A stretch of 64,000 nucleotides of DNA from Atherix ibis (lineage: Eukaryota > Arthropoda > Insecta > Diptera > Athericidae). This document shows positions 53,811-64,000 of this stretch, in pieces. The DNA is taken from assembly GCA_958298945.1 (NCBI GenBank), contig OY282605.1, positions 23,724,811 through 23,788,810 on the forward strand, given 5' to 3'. The first letter of the stretch is position 1. Every line of letters begins with the position of its first letter. The position numbers and the translations under genes are program-made. The notes under the pieces were generated by a model. It had not been told where the DNA came from and made no database searches. It saw only the letters and a program-made list of their open reading frames with translations.

Positions 53811-55544
53811 TTTTGTATAAGTTACCAATAAATTTAGAATGGATTTTTCGATAAAAATTTGTTAAAAAGAGAATCCACAAAATACTGCACTAATTGTTAA
53901 TAATTTTATATGGCAAGTATGGATAAATGAAAAATCTGGAATAAATTCAATGAATTTTCTTGTCATTCACAAGGCAAACAACCCTCGATATCCAAGTTTG
54001 GCCCCATTTTCAATTCCAAACGGTTACGACTGCTACCAACCACAATGGTACGGATTGAAAGTGGTTAAAGTTGGAAACATTTGAAAAGTCCACCCACTCG
54101 ATTATCAATTAGCATCAAGAGTAAGTGGTGGTAATTACATGTTACATGAATCACTTAAGCTTGAACTTAAAAATTTGAAATGCATGCGTTCCGGAGGTAC
54201 TCGAAAACTAATTGACTAGCTGTCGTGTTGTGATTGTTTTTGTTTGAGTTCATCAGAGCCCCATTCGAATAGTCAGTTTTGACTAAACTAATCGTTCAGT
54301 AGCTCCTCTCTAATGGATGCAGAGCTCAAAAAATTACTTCCAAATAACCATCGACTATAGCAAGAGGTACAAGAATAGTCCGTTGTGTGCTGGTTATCTG
54401 TGCTAGTACAATGGATATCACAAGAATGAGGTACGAGTATGAGTCGCGTTTCCTTTCACTTTCTAACCTAAAATCTGTCATGCATGACAGGAAAAATTCA
54501 CCTCAGATATTAAGTGGTTAACAAAAGCACCAACAGTCAACCGACTTACTACCTACCATATCTGCATACACCGGTAAGTGTATCGAAAACAATAAAATCA
54601 CCTCAAGCCTATTTTAAACGATCGCAATTTTTCACCATATTAGTTACTATATTTTTATTCTCGATAATAAAATAAAGTTCAATCGAAAAAGTTTTGGTTG
54701 AGTTAGAAAAAAGCTTCTGTTTCTTATACCTTTGTAGAATGTTAGATAACAAAAAGGTAACAAAATTCATACAAAATTAAGTAGGTGAAAAATTCAAAAA
54801 TCAAAAGTATAAAAATTCATTCAAAAACTGATGTTTTACAGCTTCTGTCACTGGCTACTGTCCCAGACAAAATCCGTACCTGTGCGCACCTCATATACTT
54901 TTGTGTTATTGTAAATTTTTTTTTAGCAAATTCATTGTTTTTATTTAGTGTTGATGGTTAAGTTAGTCGAATAAATAAATGATGGATGGGTGGATGGATG
55001 AATAGTTGAATAGATAAAATGACAAATTAGATGAGCTACTTAATGTCAACGCTCTTCAAAAGAAGCAAAAAAAAATGGCAAGCCGTTCACAACACCACAC
55101 ATTTCATTGAGGGGGATCAACTGTAAGTGGAGCAGAGTTTTGAAAATATCGAATAATGGCAGGTAAAAGACAGTACGTCTTTGGTATGGTTCAGTTTTGC
55201 GGTTTTGAATCTGAACTACTTGAGCAGACGTCTTTCGTTCTCAAGACACTTTGAAGGAAGCATTTGAGAAAAGTTTTTTTTGTTGTTGAAATTATTATGC
55301 TTGCAAAACTTTGTCAACACATTCATGATGAATAGAGAATGAGACGAGCTATAAGAAAATTCAAAATTCACGAATATTTGTAGAGAAAAATCTAAACAAA
55401 ACCGAAATGGTAAAAAGAAAAAATTTACTTTTTAACGTGTTTTGAATTCAAAATAGAATCAATACGAATACGGTTATTTAGATTGGTTAAAGAGGCGAGG
55501 GGTAGAGGGGGGAGAGGGGAAATTTTATAATTTTTTTAAGGTCA
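53811..55544. other. No gene recognised
   Basis: 53940-54620 is less AT-rich and looks unique, without an ORF. Simple text near 54970-55010 ('gatggatggatgaatag') is a short degenerate tetranucleotide run. Purine-rich near 55495-55525. Confidence 0.35.
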
Positions 55545-56520
55545 TTAAAAATTCTCTTCTACACTCATTCTACTATCAGCAAAATAAGTCCAATAGTGCT
55601 TTAAAAAAACCCCTTCGCGTACTGCCTTTATTATCAACATAACAACTCCATTAATTACGTTCTTTTGAGGGAAGAACAAGAAAAATTGTTTTAAATTTTT
55701 TTTTTGAGTACAAAAATACCCTTCAATATAATCACCACGAGTCGAAGGAAGAGAAAAAAGAAATTCTTACTATTTTTTAGATAACCAATAACCCTCCCTC
55801 CATCAGCACCGCATTAACTATCATAAAAAAACTCTAATAATCACCACCACAACCCCCCCCCCCCCTTCTACATTTACTGTCAACACAAAAACTACACTAA
55901 ACATCACCTATTAAAGAAAGAGGAGCAAGTGATTGTTATAATTTTTCAGAGTACTTGAAAGCTCCTCTCCCACCACCTTTACTAGCACCACAACAATTCT
56001 AATAATCACCGTCAGTTGGAGCAAGTGTGACAACCGATTTTCATCATTTTAAAAGGGGTGATTTACAATCATCATGAAAACCTCAATAATCATCAGATTT
56101 TTAAAGAAGGACAAACTGCAATTGTTATCTTTTTTTTTTACAGTTTTAAGAACCGTCTCCCAAAATCCTTCACTATCGTTAAAATAACTCTAATAATCAT
56201 CCCCCGTTGAAGAGAAAAGCTGTCGAAAATTTTCATTATTTCTTAGTAAACTAGAAACCCTCACACTTATGACTTTTATTGTATTATCAAAAAAATAACA
56301 CCAGTAATAATCTCTTGTTAAAGAAAGAGGGGCAAAACATTTTTTTTTTTTTTTTTTTTGAGTACTAAAAACCCCCAATAACTTATTATTTTTGAGGAAA
56401 AGAAGTAATTATAGCATACTTTAGAGTACTTAAAAATACCCCTTCCCCCTTTACTATCACCGATACCCCTTCCAATAATCAAAATAAAATCTATTTACTG
56501 TGAATTTATTTTTGAATTTT
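55545..56520. repeat. Highly diverged tandem array, ~100-140-bp units
   Basis: A unit of the form 'ccttcactatca', 'aactctaataatcaccacc', 'gttgaagaaagag', 'attgttataatttttt', 'gagtactt(a/g)aaa' recurs about seven times, each copy with indels and poly-T, poly-A or poly-C runs (poly-C near 55852-55864). No relation to the transposons was recognised. Old and non-coding. Confidence 0.65.
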
Positions 56521-56539
56521 ACCGCCAATTTGCATTTTT

Positions 56540-56644
56540 CTAGTACCAAAAACGACCACTACAGAAAATATAAAGCGTTAATAGTAGTAGAAGAAGTTTT
56601 CTTTAACGCTTTATATTTTCTGTAGTGGTAGTTTTTGGTACTAG
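56540..56644. other. Long hairpin, 42-bp arms with one mismatch
   Basis: Arms 56540-56581 and 56603-56644 are reverse complements except one base (g at 56554 versus a in the partner); the loop is 21 nt (56582-56602). It lies at the right edge of the diverged array, just before an R1-clade fragment. Confidence 0.95.
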
Positions 56645-56689
56645 TAAGCGAAGAAGACTATTGCTCTCACAATCGGTGACTTTGATATT

Positions 56690-57040
56690 CTTTCACAGCT
56701 GTAGCATCATCGCTACCTGGAAGTTTAGATATACACCAAGTTGAACATTGGTGAACATCTAAAAATCGCTACTGACAAGGCAAATCAGGTTGTGAACGGC
56801 TTAGCAAAGATCATGCCTAACCACGGCAGTCTCAATGAAGCCGACGCAGGCTTTAGTCCCATTTGTCAGTTCTATAATACTCTACGCAGCCCATATTTTG
56901 ACAAGAGCTATACTGACTAAAACGTATAAGCGTCAGGTGATGACTGCATGTCATCGGAGAGCACTTTGAGTCTTGAGAATATACCCTATACTTCGAGTCT
57001 CGGGAGCATTTCGTTTTTTCTATTGAGCTAGAATTTATTA
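56690..57040 (+). pseudogene. R1-clade LINE ORF2 fragment
   Basis: Plus strand near 56735-56830 reads LNIGEHLKIATDKANQVVNGLAKIMPN (given here by its key blocks IGEHLKIATDKA and LAKIMPN); then, in shifted frames, SIILYAAHILTRAI and YKRQVMTACHRRAL near 56865-56970. This is the block order of the R1-group C-terminal half (IATDKA, IMPN-GGPR, LLYAAPIW, RR..RRALR). Frameshifted and dead. Probably the left part of the element ending at 58210. Confidence 0.65.
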
Positions 57041-57409
57041 TCAATAATGAGATGGAAATGAAATCAATCGCATCACCGGCAGCAGGAAGCAGAATAATTC
57101 TGTTATTATGTCTAACCTATCATTACACATAATACCACGGGTCGCCTACGATAGTCGGGATTGAGCGTGTACAGCCCAGCTGACTAGATCCAGATAGTCG
57201 AACTCTCACACATCTTTCACTCCGTTTTGTGAACTTCTTCCGTTTACTTCTTATGACAAGTGGACTCAGCTACCTACTTTACCATTCTCCTTAAACAAAG
57301 CGTGCCTTCAGTTTTATGCACTAAGCAATTAAGCAATATACTCGTCAATTTCTCTACGGTGAGAAGTCTAACAAGTAGATCACTCACCTAGCCCTAAAGT
57401 CGTCATATC

Positions 57410-57665
57410 TTACGCTTCTATCTGGTCCCGCCCCTGAACCAGCAACGATCAACATAGCTATAACCGTGCTAACAGTCAGTTACAAGCTAGTTGCCTTATC
57501 TTAGCAAGATCCTATCATCTGCAATAATAGCATCCGGGATATTTGGTATTTCTCACTACTAGTCCTAAAACTATTCCCGTAATATAGGTACTAAGCACAG
57601 CCAAACATACCTCACAGTGTGACCAACTACTCTGGGGCCGCCGACCCCCATGGTACGACTTTTCA
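57410..57665 (-). repeat. Dispersed repeat, copy 3 (partial, no tract)
   Basis: Matches copy 2 in the same orientation: 'cagttacaagcta' near 57477, 'ctatcatctgcaataatagcatccgg' near 57512 (compare 32452) and 'ctagtcctaaaactatt' near 57560. It ends with 'acccccatggtac', like the 'accatgggtgtcgc' edge of copy 1. The tract side is absent or unrecognisable. Sits between two R1-clade fragments. Confidence 0.6.
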
Positions 57666-57789
57666 ATTTAAGAGTACGTGATGGAATATAAATCTTATAA
57701 GTTCCAGGCACTTCTAGATCAGCTCAGGACCTTGGGTTCGTCAAGCCCCATAGGCACTTCTGGTATTGATCATTATTTGATCGTTATTC

Positions 57790-58210
57790 CAGAAGAAATG
57801 CCCTAGTGAGATACTCGTATCAGCAGGGAGCAAAGCAATGAGGTAGTAGCGAGATGCCAGTGACACTGGGATTTATCGTTTACAGGAAGATGGACATATA
57901 ATCTCATTACTGATAATGCCATGTGGAACGGAAGAGGCACAATATATAAAGCCCAATTTCTGATAGGACTGCAGGGGTCAGAATCAAGAATGGGGAACGT
58001 GACTTCTTCCACTGCCCACGCTTTACAGGATAAAAAAAAGGAATTGCAGAAAATAATCGGCAAATGACAGTCCCAGGAAGGTTTTATTCCACAAATGATA
58101 AGATCGCAGGCATATTGGAGTGCCTTCGTTGAAAACGAATCCCAAGTAATAAAGAAGCTCCGTCTTGAGGAAAGAGAAAAGGACAGCCTGCACCCTAAAA
58201 AAGGATAATT
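57790..58210 (+). pseudogene. R1-clade LINE C-terminal fragment
   Basis: One plus frame reads TGRWTYNLITDNAMWNGRGT near 57880, matching the GRWTxxLI..V..W..R..G block of R1-type ORF2; next, after decayed Cys positions, FHCPRF (in another frame) near 57998; then GFIPQMIRSQAYWSAFVENE and KKLRLEEREKDS near 58080-58185, the usual C-terminus. A stop in mid-region and frame changes show decay. Same orientation as 56690-57040. Confidence 0.65.
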
Positions 58211-61149
58211 GGCTTTATGCCAGTCTACTTCCCGTAAAATTATACCTGGTGATCATATTTGATGTACAGGAAAGTGTGTTTTAGTAGGTAAAAATCCAAC
58301 ATACACTGTAGAGACCTGTACCTCCATAGCGGTCTTTTGGAAAATTTCCCCCTATCGACGAAAAAAACAACCAACAGCTTGAGTATTAACACTTTTTACC
58401 TTTTACCGCAAGTTTCCTTTTTCTTTTCGTTTTTTTTTCTTCTTCTTTTTATTAACTATTTTATAATTCGCGCAATCGTAATTTGTTTTGTTTTCATTTT
58501 ATTTTTGGTGTTTTATATATTGTATATTTTTTTTTTTTTTTTTGCTTTTCAAACTCTGATGTTACGGTTCGCCAATTTCATTCCGACTCGCTCTCTGCAT
58601 GCATGAGCGTAAAATTGCGCAATCGTCGTCTTATTACTGACTACTTTTTGGTTACGTCTTGTCAGCGAACGAACGACGATGCCGAGCATTCCGTTTGTTA
58701 TGCTCACGTACTTTTGCTCCAAATTTCTATTCAAGAAAAAAAAATAGTAAAAAAAATTGAGCTTTTTGTGTTTTTTTTTTTTGTTTTTAGTTTTTTTCTT
58801 CTTCCCCAGTTCATTTTTTGATAAAGCTTGTACAATTGGACTAACTGTCTTTTATTCTATAATAATAAAATAAGTTTAGTGCTTCTTCGGGTTTTTTTTC
58901 GTCTTATTATTATTTGGAATGTTTTTTAACATTCTTAAAGTGGAAAATATTTTCTATTTTTGGCAAACTTTGAAGCGTGTATGTTTACACTTTTTCTTGT
59001 GTGATATTTTCTTTGTTGTTCCGAAATAATTGTAACGAACGCTATTGTATTCGGTGTTTAGTATAGAAATGCATAAAAGGGTGGGGGAAGGGGGGTTGCT
59101 TCACATTAAAAACGGATCATAAATTTGAATTGGATCCCCCATAATGAATATAACAACGAACAAAGGTAAGCGAAACAGGTAACCACCAACGGATTGACTA
59201 CTCTTTTTTTAGTTAAATTTTCTTACAGTTTAAAAATGACATTTAAAAATTTATTTTTTTTCTTCGGTGAGCAGGCATTTACACAAAACCGAAAATATTG
59301 AGGTTTTTTTGGTTTTTCTGGGAGCAACATGGTTGATTTATCTTCAAAAAAAAAGAAGCACCACACACCATTAGGTTACTAATAGACTTAATCTCGAATT
59401 ATAGTTTAAAAGAAATTTGAAGGCGTTTGGAATCGTCAGTCAATTTAAAAACCATCTCACTACTTACGAGTGGATGATAAAGGTTGATCTACTTTTGAAC
59501 AGAAACATTCCGATCTGAATGGGAAGATTATCTTTTCTCAGTTAGTTTGGGTGAATCTTTTTTCTTTTTTTTTCCTTTTAAATAATAATAACAATAAAAG
59601 TTTTCTTTTATATCAAAACGAAAAATAACCTATCAATATCATAAATAATAGGTAATAGTAGGAACAGTCAGTTAATAAAAAAATAATAATAATAATCATG
59701 ACAACGTCGATTTGAGATTTTTTTTTTTTTGGCTCAGAAAATGTTGTTCTGCGTCACAATTCGTAGGAAAATACTAGCACACCACAAAATAATAATAATA
59801 AATTCATTGAGATGGACTATTTCTAATCTGGTAATTGCGGATAATTAGTAGTGCAACAATAAAACTGTCGGTTGTGATAGACAAATGGACACACAGCCAA
59901 AATTCAGAGTCAAAACATAAGCTACGATAGCATCGAACTGGCTATCTACCCTTTATAATTTGATGATCTGTTGCCAGTTTGAATTCCGCACCCTCGAGCG
60001 TTTCTCGCCTTTTATTATCTTAAATCGATCAAATATGTTAGATTTAAGATACTCGTTATTTAGCTGAATAGATGTATATAATCAGCAGCTAATCCAAAGA
60101 TGTACGATGCACATGCTTTGACGCGCCAAAAGATCAGATTTGCCGATGCATACTACTTCGTTGAAAAAATAAAAACAAAAAATAACAAAAAATTAGAAGA
60201 AGGAAAACATGGCAAGTGCCCGAATTATTAGTTGAAATTCTGTCGTTGTTAAGAATATATCATACCACAAAGAGGATGGCAACATGCTTCTAGGATAATG
60301 AAGAATGGACAGAATTACCAGCAAGGTACTCGTAACAATTAATAAGACTAGTGCGAAAATGGAAGACAGTTCGAATATGCACATGCGTCCTCAATAGCCC
60401 ATCTCGAATCTTAGCGGATTTCTAGTACACGAGATCTACAGAATTTTGTTGATAGCCGAAGAATAGATCAAAGTAAGGCTAGAGACCATACGGGAAGGGG
60501 AGGGAAGTCTGATCAGTCTTTAGGAATGTCGTGAAATGAGAGGGGGGGGGGAGGACACCTCGAAAACAACGAATAGGGCTGGCCGTTGGCAATCGTGTAG
60601 CCTAGTCTGATTAGCATCCTCACAAGCCGACAATTTATTGTGATGATGCCAAGCATTTATGAAAAATGGCGAAAATGTTAAATAATTTACGAATCATGAT
60701 GAATGCATTATGATGCACTTGGACATGAATGCACTTGGACATCGTCTTAAGGAGGTAATCAATTCTGACAAATCATTTTTTTTTCTACTTTCTTTTTTTT
60801 TGGTAGCATAGCATACATCGAATATGAAGATTAAGGTCCTTTTATTTTGTTTGGTATTTTTCTTTTATTAAATTATAATATGCACTATGTAATCATAATT
60901 TTTTGGCAATTAAAAAAAGTTGACTTTTCAAAGATTTCGAATTGTCAAAATAAATTTCAAGTCAATGTGAAATAAATTATTTGACAGAAAATATATTTTA
61001 TGTGATCTTTTCTAAGATGGAATTGGGATTACGAAGATTTGACTTGATAATTATTGATATTATTTTTACTTGTGAGCATATTTTAAATAATATTTTAATT
61101 AATAGGAAATTCTAAAGAAATAGTAGTAATACCTATAAAAATGGAAACT
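58211..61149. other. No gene recognised
   Basis: Poly-T/AT-rich, with a GC-balanced, unique-looking piece at 58555-58735 and a donor-like 'aaaggtaagcg' at 59160-59170, which might belong to an unrecognised exon. Poly-G run near 60542-60552. Short frames (for example 58337-58606) are low complexity. No transposon hallmark. Confidence 0.3.
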
Positions 61150-62045
61150 TTTAAAAGAACGTTTACAAATTATTCAATTTTATTATAAAAATAATCGTTC
61201 TCCAATTGCAACTTTTCGTGCGCTGTTGCCATTTTTTGGTCGTAATAATCGTCCAACTGTGCTCGCTATTCTTCGAATTGTTAAAAATTTCGAGCGTACA
61301 TTTTCTTTACATAATGTTCAAGTGCCTATAAGACAAAGAACCGCTCGAAGTAATGAAAATATTGCTGCCGTTCAGGCAAGTGTTGCTGAAGACCGCAATT
61401 TGCCGATTCCAAGAGGGCCTCAAGAATTGGGACTGTTTCAAACCACAACCTGGTGGATTTTGAGAAAGGATTTGGGCTTTTTTTTAAGAAAATCATCTTC
61501 TCCGATGAGGCTCACTTTCATCTGAGTGGTACGGTAAATAAACAAAACTGTCGATGCTGGTGCGAAGAAAATCCACAAATTATTCATGAACACCCATTAC
61601 ATTAACCTAAATTGACAGTTTGGTGTGGTTTTTGGTTTGGTGGAATCATCGGTCCGTACTTCTTTCGAAATGAAGCTGGTAACACCGTTACTGTCAATGG
61701 AGAGTGGTATATATCGATGATAACCAACTTTTTATGGCCGAAATCGGAAGAAGTTGATCTTGACAACATTTGGTTCCAACAAAACGGGGCTAGGTGCCAC
61801 ACAGCACGTGCAACAAGCGAATTATTACGAGAAAACTTTGGAGATTCGATTATTTCAAGAAATTGTGACATTGAATGGCCTCCAAGAAGTTGTGATTTAA
61901 TACCATTAGACTATTTCTTGTGGGGTTATTTGAAGTCATTGGTCTTTAGCAATAAACCAGACTCTCTTCAAGCTTTAGAAGTCAATATTGAACATGCTAT
62001 TCATGACATACGACTTGAAATAGTGGAAAAAATATGTTTTTAAAT
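61150..62045 (+). pseudogene. DD41D Tc1/mariner transposase pseudogene
   Basis: Closely related to 9945-10740 and keeps more of the N-terminus: LAILRIVKNFERTF, RTARSNENIAAVQASV and TTTWWILRKDLG form the paired-type helix-turn-helix region. About 45 residues are deleted between RKDLG and KIIFSDEAHFHLSG, which causes a frameshift. The first Asp (SDEAHF) is intact; the second is Asn (FQQNGA); the third (PLDYFLWG) is present, 41 residues further. From 61612 the frame is open for 143 codons. The C-terminus is lost after EIVEK, replaced by AT-rich sequence. Inactive. Confidence 0.85.
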
Positions 62046-62089
62046 TTAAAAATTTCCCATTTTTTTTAATTTTTTAATTGTTTTATTAC

Positions 62090-63800
62090 CAAATACTATG
62101 TTAAAATTATAAAAAAATTCTGCAAATATGATTATTCTACTTTGGGTAAGTTTCGTCCTTTAAGAGGCTTATTTATCGATTGGTGGATATATTAATAAGG
62201 AAGAATACGTTATATGGTATTTTAGAAATCTTTATTTCTGTTCGAAGATGTCCGTTCAAAATGTATCGATTTTTTGTGGAGTTATGTTGGTACTCATGTC
62301 TCTCACTTATGCCGACAAGTTCTCGGCCATTTTGAATGTTCAGTTAATTTTTGACAGCTGCTTGGCTTGCACGTGTTTTGGCTCGTCTTCGATTTTTGGC
62401 CATTCCAAAAAATCTGTATCAAGTTCTGTGTGAAAAACAAAATTAATTGCGCGGACGCATTCCGAATATTAACTGTGGCATATGGTGAAGCTACCTTGGA
62501 CCGAAGCAACGTTTATCGGTGGTACAAAATGTTCTCAGAGGGCCGAGAAGATGTGAACGACGAAAAGCGTCACGGACGCCCAAGCACGTCAACAACAGAC
62601 GAAAACATTGATGAAGTGAAGAAAATAGTATTGGCCAATCATCGAATCACCGTTAGAGAAGTGGCTGAGGACTTAAACATATCGATTGGCTCGTGCCATT
62701 CGATTTTTACCAATGATTTGGGCGTGAAACGGTTCGCCGCGTAATTCGTACCAAAACTGCTCAATTTCGACCAAAAACAGCATCGCATTAACATGGGGAG
62801 CTGTTGGACTCTGTCCGCAACTACCCAAATTTGCTCCAGAGGCTCATAACTGGTGACAAATCATGAGATTATGGTTATGACGTGGAAACCTAAGCTCAAT
62901 CATCTCAATGAATGCCAAGACCGAAAAAAGCCCGCCATGTTCGGTCGAATGTGAAGGTTTTGCTTACAGTTTTCTTCGATTGCAGGGGCTTGATGCATCA
63001 TGAGTTCTTGCCACAGGGTAGAATAGTCAATAAGGAATATTACCTGCAAGTTATGCGCAAGTTGCGCAAAGCAATCCGCCAGAAACGCCCGGATTTGTGG
63101 AAGAACAAAAGTTCGCTTTTGCACCATGATAACGGCCCTGCTCACGCAACCTAGCTTGTTATTTTTGGCCAAAAACAACACACTAATTATGCCGCAGCGA
63201 TCGTATTCCCCAGATCTGGCCCCCTGTGACTTTTTCTTATTCCCGAAACTGAAGAGCCCCATGAAAAGACGACACTACGCTACGATTGAGGAGATAAAGA
63301 CGGAATCGAAGGAGGAGCTGAACAAGATCATCAAAAAATGAATTTTTGAAGTGCTTCGAGGATTGGAAAAACGTTGGCAGAAATGGGAATTACTTTGAAG
63401 GGGACAAAATAGATATTCATGAATAAATAAATAATTTTTGAAAAAATTCGCGATATTTTTTGAACAGACCTCGTATGACTGCAGAGAAGCGAAAAATGAT
63501 TTTGTGCTGTGCAGTTTGGTCTGAAATTATTTCTTTAAAAATGAATAAGGAGAGGCGGTTACTCTCAATTCTGAGTGATCTGGCCTTATATTAATAAATT
63601 TTTTATGGGTTATTAAGAACATAACTTCTTTTGTAAAACTATGCTAAAAAATATATTTATAAAATTAATTTTTCAATTTTAAAGCATTTAAAAACTAATA
63701 TCGGTCAATTAATGGCCGAGTTACAACCCAAAATGTTCGCAGAAAATTATTTAAATTTATGTCAAAAACATCGAGTTCTGGAAGAAGGTTTGTAAAAGTA
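62090..63800 (+). pseudogene. Decayed DD41D copy split by a mariner
   Basis: Left part: a first-Asp-like 'gaggcttatttatcgattgg' then 'ggatatattaataagg' near 62168-62200, equivalent to DEAYxSxGGYINK. Right part from 63476: FKNE-like, AVTLNSE-like text near 63535-63575, and C-terminal text near 63700-63790 ('aatggccgagttacaaccc', 'gttcgcagaaaa'). The mariner occupying 62241-63473 separates them. Confidence 0.55.
62241..63473 (+). mobile_element. mariner (DD34D), most complete copy of the main family
   Basis: The left end is eroded ('tgtccgttcaaaatgtatcg'); the right end 'tttttgaacagacctcg' is followed by TA (63474-63475). It keeps the N-terminus absent from the deleted copies: NCADAFRILTVAYGEATLDR, YRWYKMFSEGRED, KRHGRPSTSTTDENIDEV, VREVAEDLNISIGSCHSIF (helix-turn-helix), then a stop after RFAA. 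The catalytic half is frameshifted: the first-Asp block reads TGDKS then a stop; VRSNVKVLLTVFFDCRG, VNKEYYLQVMRKLRKA, LLHHDNGPAHAT (second Asp) and APCDFFLFPKLK (third Asp) follow. About 1.23 kb. It serves as the reference for the deletion groups, but is itself inactive. Confidence 0.88.
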
Positions 63801-64000
63801 TTTTAAATAATATAAAAAGTTTGTATAATGGCAAAAATAAAGTAATATATAACAATTAAATTTAAATAAAATTAAATTTTTATGTCTAATTTATTGTATT
63901 TTACTTTTGAAGGCTCTATTTGGATAATCCTATGTGATTATGCACTTTGGACATAAACAGAAATTTGAAAAAATCAACACTATTGGTTTGCCTGATTTTT

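Noticed and set aside
1150..61500. Mitochondrial insertion or rRNA fragments
   Set aside because: AT-richness alone prompted the idea; no recognisable rRNA or mitochondrial gene text was seen.

Overview
This window looks like AT-rich, repeat-dense nuclear DNA from an insect, most likely a fly (Diptera). The best evidence is one intact host gene at 42193-43413: an apparently intronless bZIP factor of the C/EBP family, recognisable as slow border cells (slbo). The rest of the window is dominated by Tc1/mariner transposons, non-LTR retrotransposon pieces of the Jockey, R1, RNase-H-bearing I-like and RTE-like kinds, and tandem arrays. I see no rRNA, tRNA, CRISPR, prokaryotic or viral features.

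Layout. 1-5.5 kb: short tandem duplications, a non-coding higher-GC island, and a dispersed repeat holding a ~0.9-kb GAA/GAT tract. 5.5-15.5 kb: several DD41D-type Tc1/mariner copies, a 9-unit minisatellite built from one of them, an I-like LINE tail, an R1-clade LINE fragment, and a mariner nested in a DD41D copy. 15.5-19.1 kb: mariner remnants, a perfect 34-bp-arm hairpin, a 1.6-kb 13-bp minisatellite and a second transposon-derived array. 19-31 kb: further DD41D copies, two mariners sharing one internal deletion, and a broken Mos1-like mariner. 31-37 kb: a second copy of the tract-bearing repeat and a full-length but inactive Mos1-like mariner nested in a DD41D copy. 37.3-39.3 kb: a ~68-bp satellite grown from the 3' end of a DD41D transposase. 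39.3-45.9 kb: slbo with its flanks, the only stretch free of recognisable transposons. 46-54 kb: Jockey fragments cut by a fold-back mariner and by a young RTE-like LINE with a perfect target duplication. 55-58 kb: a degenerate array, a 42-bp-arm hairpin, and an R1 LINE split around a third copy of the dispersed repeat. 58-64 kb: sparse sequence, then two DD41D copies, one holding the most complete mariner of the main family.

The most interesting pattern is that three separate tandem arrays (6.1-7.45, 18.2-19.1 and 37.3-39.3 kb) are each built from a different part of the same DD41D transposase gene. Two of them run directly out of a recognisable transposon copy, so the transposon appears to seed satellites in place. 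A second pattern is that mariner copies fall into groups sharing identical internal-deletion junctions, which implies that deletion derivatives were themselves mobilised. No transposase here looks functional. The RTE-like ORF is uninterrupted but 5'-truncated. Family assignments were made by eye from motifs; no alignment or database search was run.
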